The notes beneath the pieces were generated by a model. The model searched no databases, had not been told where the DNA came from, and saw nothing but the letters and a program-made list of their open reading frames with translations. Shown here piece after piece: positions 8,126-17,304 of a DNA stretch of 64,000 bases. The stretch is from Hyphomicrobium denitrificans ATCC 51888 (GTDB taxonomy: Bacteria; Pseudomonadota; Alphaproteobacteria; Rhizobiales; Hyphomicrobiaceae). Positions within the stretch are counted from its first letter, which is position 1, and each line of letters opens with the position of its first letter. Position numbers and translations under genes: made by a program. The DNA lies in contig NC_014313.1 in NCBI RefSeq assembly GCF_000143145.1, positions 1,984,001 to 2,048,000 of the forward strand, read 5' to 3'.

Positions 8126-10003
8126 ATGCCGACCGACGCCAAAAAAACAGCAAAACAACATTCAGGTGTCAGCCGATCGCAAAAACCAAGCGATCGTCGA
8201 TCTCAAAAAAAGCCCGCCAAGGCCACGCGCCGGCGTCCGCCTGCCAAAACTCAATTGCCGGCTGCGGCGAACGATGGCGATCGGATCGCGCAACTCAATC
8301 GCTGTCTCGAGCTTGCGCTCAACAACATGGCGCGCGGCTTGTCGATGTTCGACGCCAATCAGCGCCTCATCGTCTGCAACCGGATGTATGAAGAACTCTA
8401 CGATCTTCCGCAGCATCTGACACGTCCGGGCACGACGCTCGCGGAATTGGTGCGTAATCACGTCAAACGCGAAACGGGTCTGGACAATCCGCAGGAACGC
8501 AAAAAGCAGCGGGCCTGGATCGAGCGCCATGTGGCCGCGCTTGCTCGCGGCGAAACATTCACGCACACGCAGCATCTCAAAAGCGGACGCATCGTTCTCG
8601 TCACCAATAAGCCGTTGGAAGGCGGCGGCTGGGTGGACATCCAGGAAGACATTACCGAACGCCGCCAAGCGGAACAGAAAATCCACTGGCTGGCACGGCA
8701 CGATCCGCTCACTGAAATCGCAAATCGCCTGCAATTCCACGAGGCGCTCGACGAAGCGCTGAGAAATCTCGCGCCCTCTCAGACGCTGGCGCTGCATTGG
8801 ATCGACCTTGATGGCTTCAAAACCGTCAACGACACGCTGGGGCACCCGGTCGGAGACGCGCTTTTGAAAAGCGTCGCCAAAAGCCTCAAGCGCGCGGTGC
8901 GGAAGAACGATATCGTCGCCCGGCTCGGTGGCGACGAGTTCGCGGTGTTGCAATCCGCGTCCCGCGTCGTTCGCAAAGCTGATGCCGAACGCATGGCGCA
9001 GCGCCTTCTGAAGGAAATCTGCAAGCCGCATGATCTTGGAGGGCAGCAGGTTTCGTGCAGCGCAAGCATCGGCATCGCGTTCGCTCCGCTTCATGGACAA
9101 ACGGCGGAACAGCTGCTCAAGGCCGCCGACCTCGCGCTTTACAAAGCGAAAGCGGGCGGCAAGGGCATTGCCTTCTTCTATGATCCGGACATCGCCGATG
9201 ACGCGAATTCGCGCTACGAACTGCAGTCCGATCTGCGCGGCGCTCTCGATCAGAACCAGCTGGAGCTCTACTATCAGCCGCTCGTCGATACGGAGAACCG
9301 GGACGTCATTGCGTTCGAAGCGCTGCTGCGCTGGCATCATCCGCTACGCGGAATGATTGCGCCCGCCGACTTCATTCCGATCGCCGAGGAAACCGGATTG
9401 ATCGTCGAAATCGGCGAATGGGCGTTGATCCGTGCCTGCCAGGAGGCCGTCAAATGGCCTGACACGATCCGCGTTTCGGTCAACCTGTCGCCGATTCAAT
9501 TCGAGCGAGGCAATCTCTATCAGGCGGTCGTCAACGCACTGCGGATTTCAGGGCTCGCGCCGCATCGGCTTGAACTCGAGATCACCGAAGGCGTGCTCCT
9601 TCGCGATGAAATCAACACGCGCGCGATCTTGCATAATCTGCGCACGCTCGGTGCTCGCATCGCGCTCGATGATTTCGGCACGGCCTACGCGTCGCTCAGT
9701 TATCTGCGCAGCTTCCCCTTCGACAAGATCAAGATCGACCGCAGCTTCGTGCGCGATCTCGACGTCGGGAAGCGGAAGGACTGCGAGGCCATTATCCAGG
9801 CCGTCGCCGGGCTCGGCAAGCAGATGCAGATCAGTACCGTTGCCGAAGGGATCGAGACGCTCGACCAGGCTCAGACGGTCACGGCCGCCGGCTGCAACGA
9901 GCTGCAAGGATTCTACTTCAGCCATCCCGTTCCGGGTTCCGACGTGGACAAGGTGCTCGCCCTTTGCCGGTCAAAGCTGGATCAACGGCAATATAGCCCG
10001 TAA
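8126..10003 (+). CDS. PAS-GGDEF-EAL cyclic-di-GMP enzyme
   Basis: 625 aa, no membrane segment. A basic low-complexity N-terminus (about 1-50) precedes a PAS domain (about 60-180), a GGDEF domain (about 190-350) and an EAL domain (about 365-615). The cyclase motif GGDEF is intact, with an inhibitory RxxD I-site (RKND) five residues before it. The phosphodiesterase residues are intact: EALLRW, NLSPIQFE, EITEGV, DDFG, KIDRSF, AEGIET. Both activities are thus possible, with net direction set by the PAS signal. It is monocistronic, behind a long A/T-rich upstream region. Confidence 0.95.
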   Translation: MPTDAKKTAKQHSGVSRSQKPSDRRSQKKPAKATRRRPPAKTQLPAAANDGDRIAQLNRCLELALNNMARGLSMFDANQRLIVCNRMYEELYDLPQHLTRPGTTLAELVRNHVKRETGLDNPQERKKQRAWIERHVAALARGETFTHTQHLKSGRIVLVTNKPLEGGGWVDIQEDITERRQAEQKIHWLARHDPLTEIANRLQFHEALDEALRNLAPSQTLALHWIDLDGFKTVNDTLGHPVGDALLKSVAKSLKRAVRKNDIVARLGGDEFAVLQSASRVVRKADAERMAQRLLKEICKPHDLGGQQVSCSASIGIAFAPLHGQTAEQLLKAADLALYKAKAGGKGIAFFYDPDIADDANSRYELQSDLRGALDQNQLELYYQPLVDTENRDVIAFEALLRWHHPLRGMIAPADFIPIAEETGLIVEIGEWALIRACQEAVKWPDTIRVSVNLSPIQFERGNLYQAVVNALRISGLAPHRLELEITEGVLLRDEINTRAILHNLRTLGARIALDDFGTAYASLSYLRSFPFDKIKIDRSFVRDLDVGKRKDCEAIIQAVAGLGKQMQISTVAEGIETLDQAQTVTAAGCNELQGFYFSHPVPGSDVDKVLALCRSKLDQRQYSP

Positions 10004-10122
10004 CGCCGACCGAGACGGCGGCGGCTTCGCCGCTTGTCGCGGCGGCATAAATTGCGAATGCGAAGAAGAGGGTTCGGCGCACCCGTTACAGCGAGCTACA
10101 TGTTCATGAGCTGCGAACGGAA

Positions 10123-10199
10123 TGGCGCGAGAGACGGGACTTGAACCCGCGGCCTCCGCCGTGACAGGGCGGCGCTCTAACCAACTGAGCTACTCCCGC
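10123..10199 (-). tRNA. tRNA-Asp (GTC)
   Basis: 77 nt including an encoded CCA. The acceptor stem GCGGGAG pairs with CTCTCGC (one G-U). The anticodon arm has loop CTGTCAC with anticodon GTC, and the T-arm GGGTTCAAGTCCC is canonical. It lies in the usual alphaproteobacterial region near hupB and tRNA-Val. Confidence 0.97.
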
Positions 10200-10318
10200 A
10201 ATCCAGAAAGTCACGGGCGCCGAAGCGCCCGTCGTCACAGCGTCCGAATACGTGATGGGCGCGCAGGCGTCAAGCCGCTGTTCGCGTCCGCGGGCGACAA
10301 TCGCGCCTCCCCCGGCAT

Positions 10319-10822
10319 CTATCTGCGGACGAAATCGCGTTTGCCGATCTCGAGGCCGTTATGCCGCAGGATTCCGTATGCGGTGGCGCAATGGAAATAG
10401 AAGTTCGGCAGCGCGACATGCAGCAGGTAATCCTGGCCCGAGATCGTCATTTCCTGGCCGCCGATCTTCAGCGTCAGCTGCTTCGTTTCGGAGCCATCGA
10501 GTTGCTCAGGCTTATAGCCCGCGAGCAGCGCCTGGGTTCGAGCGAGGCGTTCTTTCAACTCCGGCAGCGTCGTTTCCTTATCGGGGAAGCCCGGGACCTC
10601 GAGGCCTGCGAGGCGCGCCGGGGCGGCCTTCGCGAAATCGGTCGCCAGCTGCACCTGCCGGGTCAGGTTGAACATATCGGGATAGAGCCGCGAGGCGAGC
10701 AAGACCGCCATGTCGATCTTCTTGGCCGACGCATGCTCGGCGGCCTTGTCGAGAATGGCTTCGAGAGATGCGAGCTGTTTCTGAAACGTGGGAATGGCGA
10801 TGGCATACATCGATACGGACAT
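10319..10822 (-). CDS. DUF1993 family protein
   Basis: 167 aa, soluble and alpha-helical, starting MSVSMYAIAIPTFQKQL. It fits the DUF1993 family throughout (ASRLYPDMFNLTRQV near residue 45, and the C-terminal LPNFYFHCATAYGILRHNG segment). DUF1993 proteins have a DinB/YfiT-like four-helix-bundle fold, but no activity is established. It lies between tRNA-Val and tRNA-Asp on the same strand, with no operon partner. Confidence 0.85.
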   Translation of the reverse strand: MSVSMYAIAIPTFQKQLASLEAILDKAAEHASAKKIDMAVLLASRLYPDMFNLTRQVQLATDFAKAAPARLAGLEVPGFPDKETTLPELKERLARTQALLAGYKPEQLDGSETKQLTLKIGGQEMTISGQDYLLHVALPNFYFHCATAYGILRHNGLEIGKRDFVRR

Positions 10823-10940
10823 TGGCGTGCTTCCTCGTTAGCTGAGAGCTGATGGCGCTCATGCTGGACTGGATCAAAGCTTCAACAAGGCCGTCCCTGC
10901 GTCCGGCTCCGCTCGGCGGAGTCGCAGGGACCAACAAAGA

Positions 10941-11015
10941 TGGTGGGCGGTGAGAGGGTCGAACTCCCGACATCCTCGGTGTAAACGAGGCGCTCTACCA
11001 CTGAGCTAACCGCCC
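10941..11015 (-). tRNA. tRNA-Val (TAC)
   Basis: 75 nt including CCA. The acceptor stem pairs GGGCGGT with ACCGCCC, the D-arm has TAGCTCAGTGGTAGAGC, and the anticodon loop TTTACAC has anticodon TAC. The T-arm is GGGAGTTCGACCCTC. All stems close. Confidence 0.97.
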
Positions 11016-11227
11016 GTACGACGCATCTTCTAGGCAGGTATGGCCGGGCCCGCAAGATGGTCTCTCATCCGTCCGCCGGCAAAGAGTCCGCGACGTATAG
11101 GCTGTAGCAAACCCGCGCCCGATATTTCCTAGCCATTAACCGCCGGCGCAAATTTGCCCCGCCGCGCAAGCAAATGCGGCATCGCCTTTGATATCCTCAT
11201 GCCGGACCGATGAGGGAGGCGTGCGCA

Positions 11228-11626
11228 ATGACCGTCAGCAAGTTTGGACTCACCGCGGCTGCACTGCTGACGCTGTTTAGCGTCTGTGCCCATGCTGAGC
11301 CGTATGACGTCGATGCCAATCGCAATCAGGCTGTGAGCGTGTCAGTCAGCTATACGTTCACGCTGCCGCCCAACGGCCCAACCGACGTCGCGGACGGTGA
11401 ATCGGAGCGAGGCCGGCGGCAAGCCTACGAAATGGCGGGACGTGAGTGCGCGAACCTGCTTGCGACCATTGCCGCGACCTGCAGCCTTACCAGCATCAAC
11501 GTGTCGAGCCAGCCGCAGCGCGGATATGGTCAGGCGATGGAAATGACGAGCATCCGCGCATCGGCGAATTTCAAAATTACGCCGAAGGCGCAGGCAGCAT
11601 CAGAGCGTCCAGCTTCGCAGCCTTGA
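11228..11626 (+). CDS. Secreted small protein
   Basis: 132 aa with a signal peptide ending AHA near residue 24. The mature part has a predicted beta segment (AVSVSVSYTFTLPP), an acidic/Arg helix, two Cys (RECANLL and ATCSLTS) and a second beta segment (SIRASANFKITPKA). The two strands flanking a helix give an alternating layout like small periplasmic SIMPL or BON-type folds, but this is a guess. Start ATG 11228 was chosen because GGGAGG lies about 10 nt upstream. Confidence 0.65.
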   Translation: MTVSKFGLTAAALLTLFSVCAHAEPYDVDANRNQAVSVSVSYTFTLPPNGPTDVADGESERGRRQAYEMAGRECANLLATIAATCSLTSINVSSQPQRGYGQAMEMTSIRASANFKITPKAQAASERPASQP

Positions 11627-11671
11627 TACGCGTCCGGCGACTCCTCGTTTGAACCGTCGTGTGTTGCAAAA

Positions 11672-11702
11672 CAAAAAAGGCGCGCCATTTTCAGGCGCGC
11701 CT
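11672..11702 (-). terminator. hupB intrinsic terminator
   Basis: A perfect 9-bp stem (AGGCGCGCC 11678-11686, GGCGCGCCT 11694-11702) with a 7-nt loop is followed on the minus strand by a T-rich tract (TTTTTTGTTTTG). It lies 22 bp beyond the hupB stop. Confidence 0.9.
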
Positions 11703-11724
11703 CGAAATTCCGATAACGAACGCC

Positions 11725-11997
11725 TCAGTTGAGCGCGTCCTTCAAACCCTTCGCGGGCGTGAACTTCGGCACGCGCGACGCTGGGATCTGGATCGTCATG
11801 CCGGTTGCGGGATTGCGGCCTTCGCGGGCTTTGCGAGCGGCAACCTTGAACGTGCCGAAATCCGGAATGCGGACTTCGTGGCCTTCCTTCATCGCTTCGC
11901 GGATATGCGCGAGCACGGCATCGACGACGCCGCTGGCCTTTTCCTTGGTGAGTTCGCAGTCACGCGCGACAGCGTCGATCAAATCTTTCTTGCTCAT
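11725..11997 (-). CDS. hupB: HU family DNA-binding protein
   Basis: 90 aa, exactly the size of HU. The N-terminal dimerisation helices (MSKKDLIDAVARDCELTKEKA), the RIPDFGTFKVAARKAREGRNPATG beta-arm region and the PKFTPAKGLKDAL C-terminus are all present. HU binds and bends DNA non-specifically as a nucleoid protein. It follows lon on the same strand, the usual alphaproteobacterial arrangement, but a terminator after lon and a structured leader indicate its own transcription unit. SD-like GAGGA lies 5 nt before the ATG. Confidence 0.96.
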   Translation of the reverse strand: MSKKDLIDAVARDCELTKEKASGVVDAVLAHIREAMKEGHEVRIPDFGTFKVAARKAREGRNPATGMTIQIPASRVPKFTPAKGLKDALN

Positions 11998-12017
11998 CTC
12001 ATCAGTCCTCTAGTGTC

Positions 12018-12106
12018 GGAGATTGGGTTTCATCGGGCAGAAGCCCGGGACGGTCACCGTGGGGGAGTTTCGACCGTGCATGGGTCGGTAAAAGCGCCCA
12101 ATCTCC
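12018..12106 (-). promoter_or_regulatory. Multibranched RNA leader upstream of hupB
   Basis: A perfect 10-bp outer stem joins GGAGATTGGG (12018-12027) to CCCAATCTCC (12097-12106). It encloses two hairpins: ACGGTC 12050-12055 with GACCGT 12072-12077, and CGGGC 12034-12038 with GCCCG 12043-12047. Together they form a three-way junction ending about 20 nt before the hupB ATG and leaving the SD free. No known riboswitch class is recognised; autoregulation or cold response of HU are guesses. Confidence 0.55.
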
Positions 12107-12171
12107 AACGTCCGTCAAGCGGAAAACGCCCGTATTTCCGGACAAAAGCGCATGCAAATGCTCGCATTTAA

Positions 12172-12209
12172 CATAAATAAAAGCCCCCGCGCGTTTGACG
12201 CACGGGGGC
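12172..12209 (-). terminator. lon intrinsic terminator
   Basis: A 7-bp G/C stem (GCCCCCG 12183-12189, CGGGGGC 12203-12209) is followed on the minus strand by TTTTATTTAT (12172-12182). It lies 32 bp beyond the lon stop. Confidence 0.9.
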
Positions 12210-12241
12210 AATAACCAAGTCGCTTATCTTTCGACAAATCG

Positions 12242-14668
12242 TCAGTGCGCCGTTACGCGCGAACCTGTCTTGTCGGCATCTTTCGCCTCGAGAGCTTCCG
12301 CTTCCGCGACTTCATCCCAGGTGATCGACTCCGGCATTCTGACGAGCGCGACCTTCAAGACCTCTTCCAGCTTGGAAACCGGAATGATGTCCATCTTGGT
12401 CTGGACCTCGTTCGGAATCTCCGCCAAGTCCTTGGCGTTCTCATCCGGAATGATGACCGTTTTGATGCCGCCGCGCAGAGCCGCAAGGAGCTTTTCCTTG
12501 AGGCCGCCGATCGGCAGCACGCGACCGCGCAGCGTGATCTCGCCCGTCATCGCCACGTCCTTGCGAACGGGAATTCCGGTGAGCACGGAGATGATCGCCG
12601 TCGTCATCGCGATGCCTGCGGACGGTCCATCCTTCGGCGTCGCACCTTCCGGCACGTGCACGTGGATGTCGCGCTTTTCGAACAGCGACGGATGAATTCC
12701 GAAATCGACCGAGTGCGAGCGCACGTACGCGTTCGCGGCCTGGATCGATTCCTTCATCACATCGCGCAGGTTGCCGGTGACCGTCATGCGGCCCTTGCCG
12801 GGCATCATGACGCCTTCGATCGTCAGCAGTTCGCCGCCGACCTCGGTCCAGGCAAGACCCGTCACGATGCCGACCTGATCTTCGAGTTCGGCTTCGCCGT
12901 AGCGATACTTCGGCACCCCGAGGAAGTCGTGGACATTCTCGGCCGTGACAACGATCGACGACTTCGACGACGTCAGGATTTCCTTCACCGCCTTACGCGC
13001 CAGCTTGGCGATTTCACGTTCAAGCGAACGAACGCCCGCTTCGCGCGTGTAACGGCGAATGACTTCCTTCAGCGCACTGTCCTCGATAGTCCACTCGCCG
13101 GCTTCGAGGCCGTGCGCTGTGATCTGCTCGGGGATCAAGTGGCGCTTCGCGATCTCAAGCTTCTCGTCCTCCGTGTAGCCCGCAAGGCGAATGATCTCCA
13201 TGCGGTCCATCAGGGCGGGCGGGATGTTGAGCGTGTTCGCCGTCGTCACGAACATCACGTTCGAAAGGTCGTAGTCGACCTCGAGGTAATGATCGTTGAA
13301 CGTCGCGTTCTGCTCAGGGTCCAACACTTCGAGCAGCGCCGCTGCTGGATCGCCGCGGAAGTCCTGACCCATCTTGTCGATCTCGTCCAAGAGGAAAAGC
13401 GGGTTGGTCCGCTTCGCCTTCTTCATCGACTGGATGACCTTGCCCGGCATGGAGCCGATGTAGGTCCGGCGATGGCCACGGATTTCCGCCTCGTCGCGCA
13501 CGCCGCCAAGCGACATGCGGACGAACTCGCGTCCCGTTGCGTTCGCGATCGATTTGCCAAGCGAGGTCTTGCCGACGCCGGGAGGTCCGACGAGGCACAG
13601 GATAGGCCCCTTCAGCTTGTTGGTGCGCGCCTGAACCGCGAGATACTCAAGGATGCGTTCCTTGACCTTCTCGAGGCCATAGTGCTCCAGGTCGAGGATC
13701 GTCTGCGCTTCGGCAATATCCTTCTTGACCTTGCCCTTGATCCCCCACGGGATCGAGAGCAGCCAGTCGAGATAGTTGCGCACGACCGTCGCTTCGGCCG
13801 ACATCGGCGACATCTGCTTGAGCTTTTTAAGCTCAGCCAGCGCCTTGTCCTTGGCCTCTTTCGACAGCTTCGTGTTCTCGATCTTCTCTTCGAATTCCGA
13901 GATGTCGTCGCGCTCGTCGGAGTCGCCGAGTTCCTTCTGAATGGCCTTCATCTGCTCATTCAGGTAGTACTCGCGCTGCGTCTTCTCCATCTGGCGCTTG
14001 ACGCGCGAACGGATCTTACGCTCGACCTGCAGAACCGAGATTTCGCTTTCCATGAGCGTGTAGACGCGCTCGAGCCGCTCGGAAATGCTGGCGGTTTCGA
14101 GAACGTCCTGCTTGTCGGAAATCTTGACCGCGAGATGCGATGCGATCGTGTCCGCGAGCTTCGCGTAATCCTCGATCTGACCGACGTTGCTCAGAACCTC
14201 GGGCGAGACCTTCTTGTTGAGCTTCACGTAGCTCTCGAACTGGGTCACGACCGAACGCGCCAGCGCTTCGAGCTCGTCCTTGGCGCCCGGCACTTCGGCC
14301 ACGCGCTCGACTTCAGCTTCGAAATAGTTGGCGTTCGCGGTGTAGCGGGTGATCTTGGCGCGCGCGTTGCCTTCGACCAGAACCTTCACGGTTCCGTCGG
14401 GCAGCTTCAGAAGCTGAAGCACGGAGGCAAGCGTGCCGATCTCGTAAATCGCGTCGGGTGACGGATCGTCGTCGCCGGCGTTCTTCTGCGCGGCAAGCAG
14501 GATCTGCTTGTCGGCGCGCATAACTTCTTCCAATGCCGCAATCGATTTTTCACGGCCGACGAAAAGGGGCACGACCATGTACGGGAAAACGACGATGTCC
14601 CGCAGCGGAAGAACCGGAAACAGTTCCTTGCCGACGGCCTTTTCCCTGGTCTTTTTATCTTCGCTCAT
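12242..14668 (-). CDS. lon: ATP-dependent protease Lon
   Basis: 808 aa, full length. The N-terminal substrate-binding LON domain (about 15-210) begins [21 protein letters not shown] coiled-coil follows, then the AAA+ module with Walker [10 protein letters not shown] (about 358) and FLLDEIDKM. The peptidase domain has catalytic Ser in [12 protein letters not shown] (about 680) and Lys in [10 protein letters not shown] (about 722). Lon degrades misfolded and regulatory proteins in the cytoplasm. It is downstream of clpX on the same strand, separated by 272 bp with attenuator-like hairpins, and followed by a terminator and hupB. Confidence 0.98.
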   Translation of the reverse strand: MSEDKKTREKAVGKELFPVLPLRDIVVFPYMVVPLFVGREKSIAALEEVMRADKQILLAAQKNAGDDDPSPDAIYEIGTLASVLQLLKLPDGTVKVLVEGNARAKITRYTANANYFEAEVERVAEVPGAKDELEALARSVVTQFESYVKLNKKVSPEVLSNVGQIEDYAKLADTIASHLAVKISDKQDVLETASISERLERVYTLMESEISVLQVERKIRSRVKRQMEKTQREYYLNEQMKAIQKELGDSDERDDISEFEEKIENTKLSKEAKDKALAELKKLKQMSPMSAEATVVRNYLDWLLSIPWGIKGKVKKDIAEAQTILDLEHYGLEKVKERILEYLAVQARTNKLKGPILCLVGPPGVGKTSLGKSIANATGREFVRMSLGGVRDEAEIRGHRRTYIGSMPGKVIQSMKKAKRTNPLFLLDEIDKMGQDFRGDPAAALLEVLDPEQNATFNDHYLEVDYDLSNVMFVTTANTLNIPPALMDRMEIIRLAGYTEDEKLEIAKRHLIPEQITAHGLEAGEWTIEDSALKEVIRRYTREAGVRSLEREIAKLARKAVKEILTSSKSSIVVTAENVHDFLGVPKYRYGEAELEDQVGIVTGLAWTEVGGELLTIEGVMMPGKGRMTVTGNLRDVMKESIQAANAYVRSHSVDFGIHPSLFEKRDIHVHVPEGATPKDGPSAGIAMTTAIISVLTGIPVRKDVAMTGEITLRGRVLPIGGLKEKLLAALRGGIKTVIIPDENAKDLAEIPNEVQTKMDIIPVSKLEEVLKVALVRMPESITWDEVAEAEALEAKDADKTGSRVTAH

Positions 14669-14839
14669 TTGACTACCTATCGCCGTACGCTGGCACCAGT
14701 GAGGCTACCAGCACGATCCACGCTCGTTCCACCTTAGGAGCCACGCGTCCCGTCCCTTTTTATGGCGACGGTCGGCATTCTCGTGAAGCGCGAGCGCGGG
14801 GTGAGACCCAATTGCTAAATACCGGTTGCGGAGGAAATG

Positions 14840-14922
14840 CCCCGGCTGGCTCTTGTTGCCACTCCCTCCGAACAAATGGGGATCAAGCCCCCTTAAACAA
14901 GAGCCGGGGATTTCCCCCCGGC
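14840..14922 (-). promoter_or_regulatory. Competing hairpins between clpX and lon
   Basis: Directly after clpX, GCCGGGG (14903-14909) pairs with CCCCGGC (14916-14922) as a terminator-like hairpin. The same strand segment can instead pair further on: GGCTCTTGTT (14848-14857) is a perfect 10-bp complement of AACAAGAGCC (14896-14905), with an additional CCCCGG/CCGGGG extension after a small bulge. The two structures share 14903-14905 and are mutually exclusive. A third hairpin, GGGG-ATCAAG-CCCC, lies between. This may set read-through from clpX towards lon. Confidence 0.45.
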
Positions 14923-14940
14923 CATACGTATTTATCGCGA

Positions 14941-16188
<1,248 letters not shown>

Positions 16189-16522
16189 TTTCTCTCACTT
16201 TCAGTGCAAACCCACCGGCGCCCCGATGTTCTTGCTTTGGCCCGCTGCTACGTCCCGGCAATTGCCGATGTGCGGCGACGTAAAATCACGGGATTCAATC
16301 TCTCACGCTAGCGTTCGGCAGATCAAGAATGGATTAATGGAGCCCACCCGGCCCTGCCTCGCAAGCGGCGGTATTGCCACAGTTGGTGAACGATGTGGCA
16401 ACATCGCTATTCACCCTAACAGTTCATATAAACAATGGCGGATGTACGTCCTTTGTTCTACCCGCATAATCCTTGTGGAGCGAGGGCCTGCGTGTCCACA
16501 GGCCTTCGCCTTGTCGATGCAC
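16189..16522. other. Gap between clpP and clpX
   Basis: It contains the clpP terminator-like hairpin (16485-16504) and presumably the clpX promoter. A moderately A/T-rich section around 16395-16475 is the best promoter location. No coding sequence or RNA gene is credible here. Confidence 0.5.
16485..16504 (-). terminator. Hairpin downstream of clpP
   Basis: On the minus strand GGCCUGUG pairs with CGCAGGCC (8 bp including one U-G wobble, tetraloop GACA), 18 bp beyond the clpP stop. The wobble exists only in the clpP-sense transcript. No U-tract follows. Confidence 0.5.
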
Positions 16523-17176
16523 TTACTCTTTCGGGCTCTTGATCTCGAGCGCGGCGACGTCGACTTCGTCGCGGCTTTCAAGAACCTTGTCGATGATGCC
16601 GAAATCACGGGCCTGGTCGGCGGTCATGAAGTAGTCGCGGTCGAGCGTCTTTTCGATCATCTCGTAGCTCTGACCGGTGTGCTTCACGTAGGTCTCGTTC
16701 AGGCGGCGCTTCATCTTGATGATGTCTTCCGCGTGCCGCTCGATGTCGGACGCCTGGCCGGAGAAACCGCCCGATGGCTGATGCACCATGATGCGCGCGT
16801 TCGGGAGCGCGAAGCGCATGTCCTTGGCGCCCGCGCACAGCAGCAGCGAACCCATCGACGCGGCCTGCCCGATGCACAGCGTCGCAACCGGCGGCTTCAC
16901 GAACTGCATCGTGTCGTAGATCGCCATGCCGGCGGTGACGACGCCGCCCGGCGAGTTGATGTACATCGAGATTTCTTTTTTCGGGTTCTCGGACTCGAGG
17001 AACAGCAGCTGCATGCAGATCGATGCCGCCATGTGGTCTTCGACCGGACCCGTCACGAAAATGATGCGCTCTTTCAGGAGGCGCGACGGCAGATCGTAGC
17101 CGCGTTCTCCGCGCGTCGTCTGCTCGACGACCATGGGCCAGAACGTGTTCGTCACGGTGTTGATGGGATCGCGCAT
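16523..17176 (-). CDS. clpP: ClpP protease proteolytic subunit
   Basis: 217 aa from ATG 17176 (MRDPINTV), the typical alphaproteobacterial N-terminus; an 8-residue longer start is possible. Catalytic triad Ser107 (GQAASMGS), His132 (VHQPSGG) and Asp181 (TLDRDYFM) are all present, as is the YINSPGG strand. ClpP forms tetradecameric cytoplasmic chambers that work with ClpX and ClpA. It is between tig and clpX, all on the minus strand. A hairpin with a GAAA-type loop lies 24 bp upstream of the start. Confidence 0.97.
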   Translation of the reverse strand: MRDPINTVTNTFWPMVVEQTTRGERGYDLPSRLLKERIIFVTGPVEDHMAASICMQLLFLESENPKKEISMYINSPGGVVTAGMAIYDTMQFVKPPVATLCIGQAASMGSLLLCAGAKDMRFALPNARIMVHQPSGGFSGQASDIERHAEDIIKMKRRLNETYVKHTGQSYEMIEKTLDRDYFMTADQARDFGIIDKVLESRDEVDVAALEIKSPKE

Positions 17177-17199
17177 CGCCTCGGTCTTTCCTGATTTCA

Positions 17200-17229
17200 A
17201 CCGGCGATCCCCGAAAGGGGTAAGCCGGT
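17200..17229 (-). promoter_or_regulatory. Two-tier hairpin in the clpP leader
   Basis: ACCGGC (17200-17205) pairs with GCCGGT (17224-17229), a symmetric 3x3 internal loop follows, and CCCC (17209-17212) pairs with GGGG (17217-17220) around a 4-nt loop. It lies 24 bp before the clpP ATG and could control translation or mark the mRNA 5' end. Confidence 0.45.
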
Positions 17230-17269
17230 CAGATTCGCCGCTCTAGTTCGCACGCTCGTAGCACACGGT

Positions 17270-17293
17270 CCGAGCGCCGGCTGCGGCGCTCGG
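17270..17293 (-). terminator. Hairpin after tig
   Basis: A perfect 10-bp stem (CCGAGCGCCG 17270-17279, CGGCGCTCGG 17284-17293) with a 4-nt loop begins 11 bp beyond the tig stop. There is no U-tract, so it may attenuate rather than end transcription into clpP. Confidence 0.6.
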
Positions 17294-17304
17294 TCAATTG
17301 CATC

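Noticed and set aside
10123..11015. Integrated island with tRNA-Asp or tRNA-Val as attachment site
   Set aside because: No direct repeat of the tRNA 3' ends, no integrase and no mobility gene found.
12245..14461. Long open frame opposite lon (738 residues)
   Set aside because: Antisense shadow of lon; composition is Arg/His/Leu-rich and no domain is visible. Similar shadows lie opposite clpX, tig, dxs, ppdK and the acyl-CoA dehydrogenase gene.
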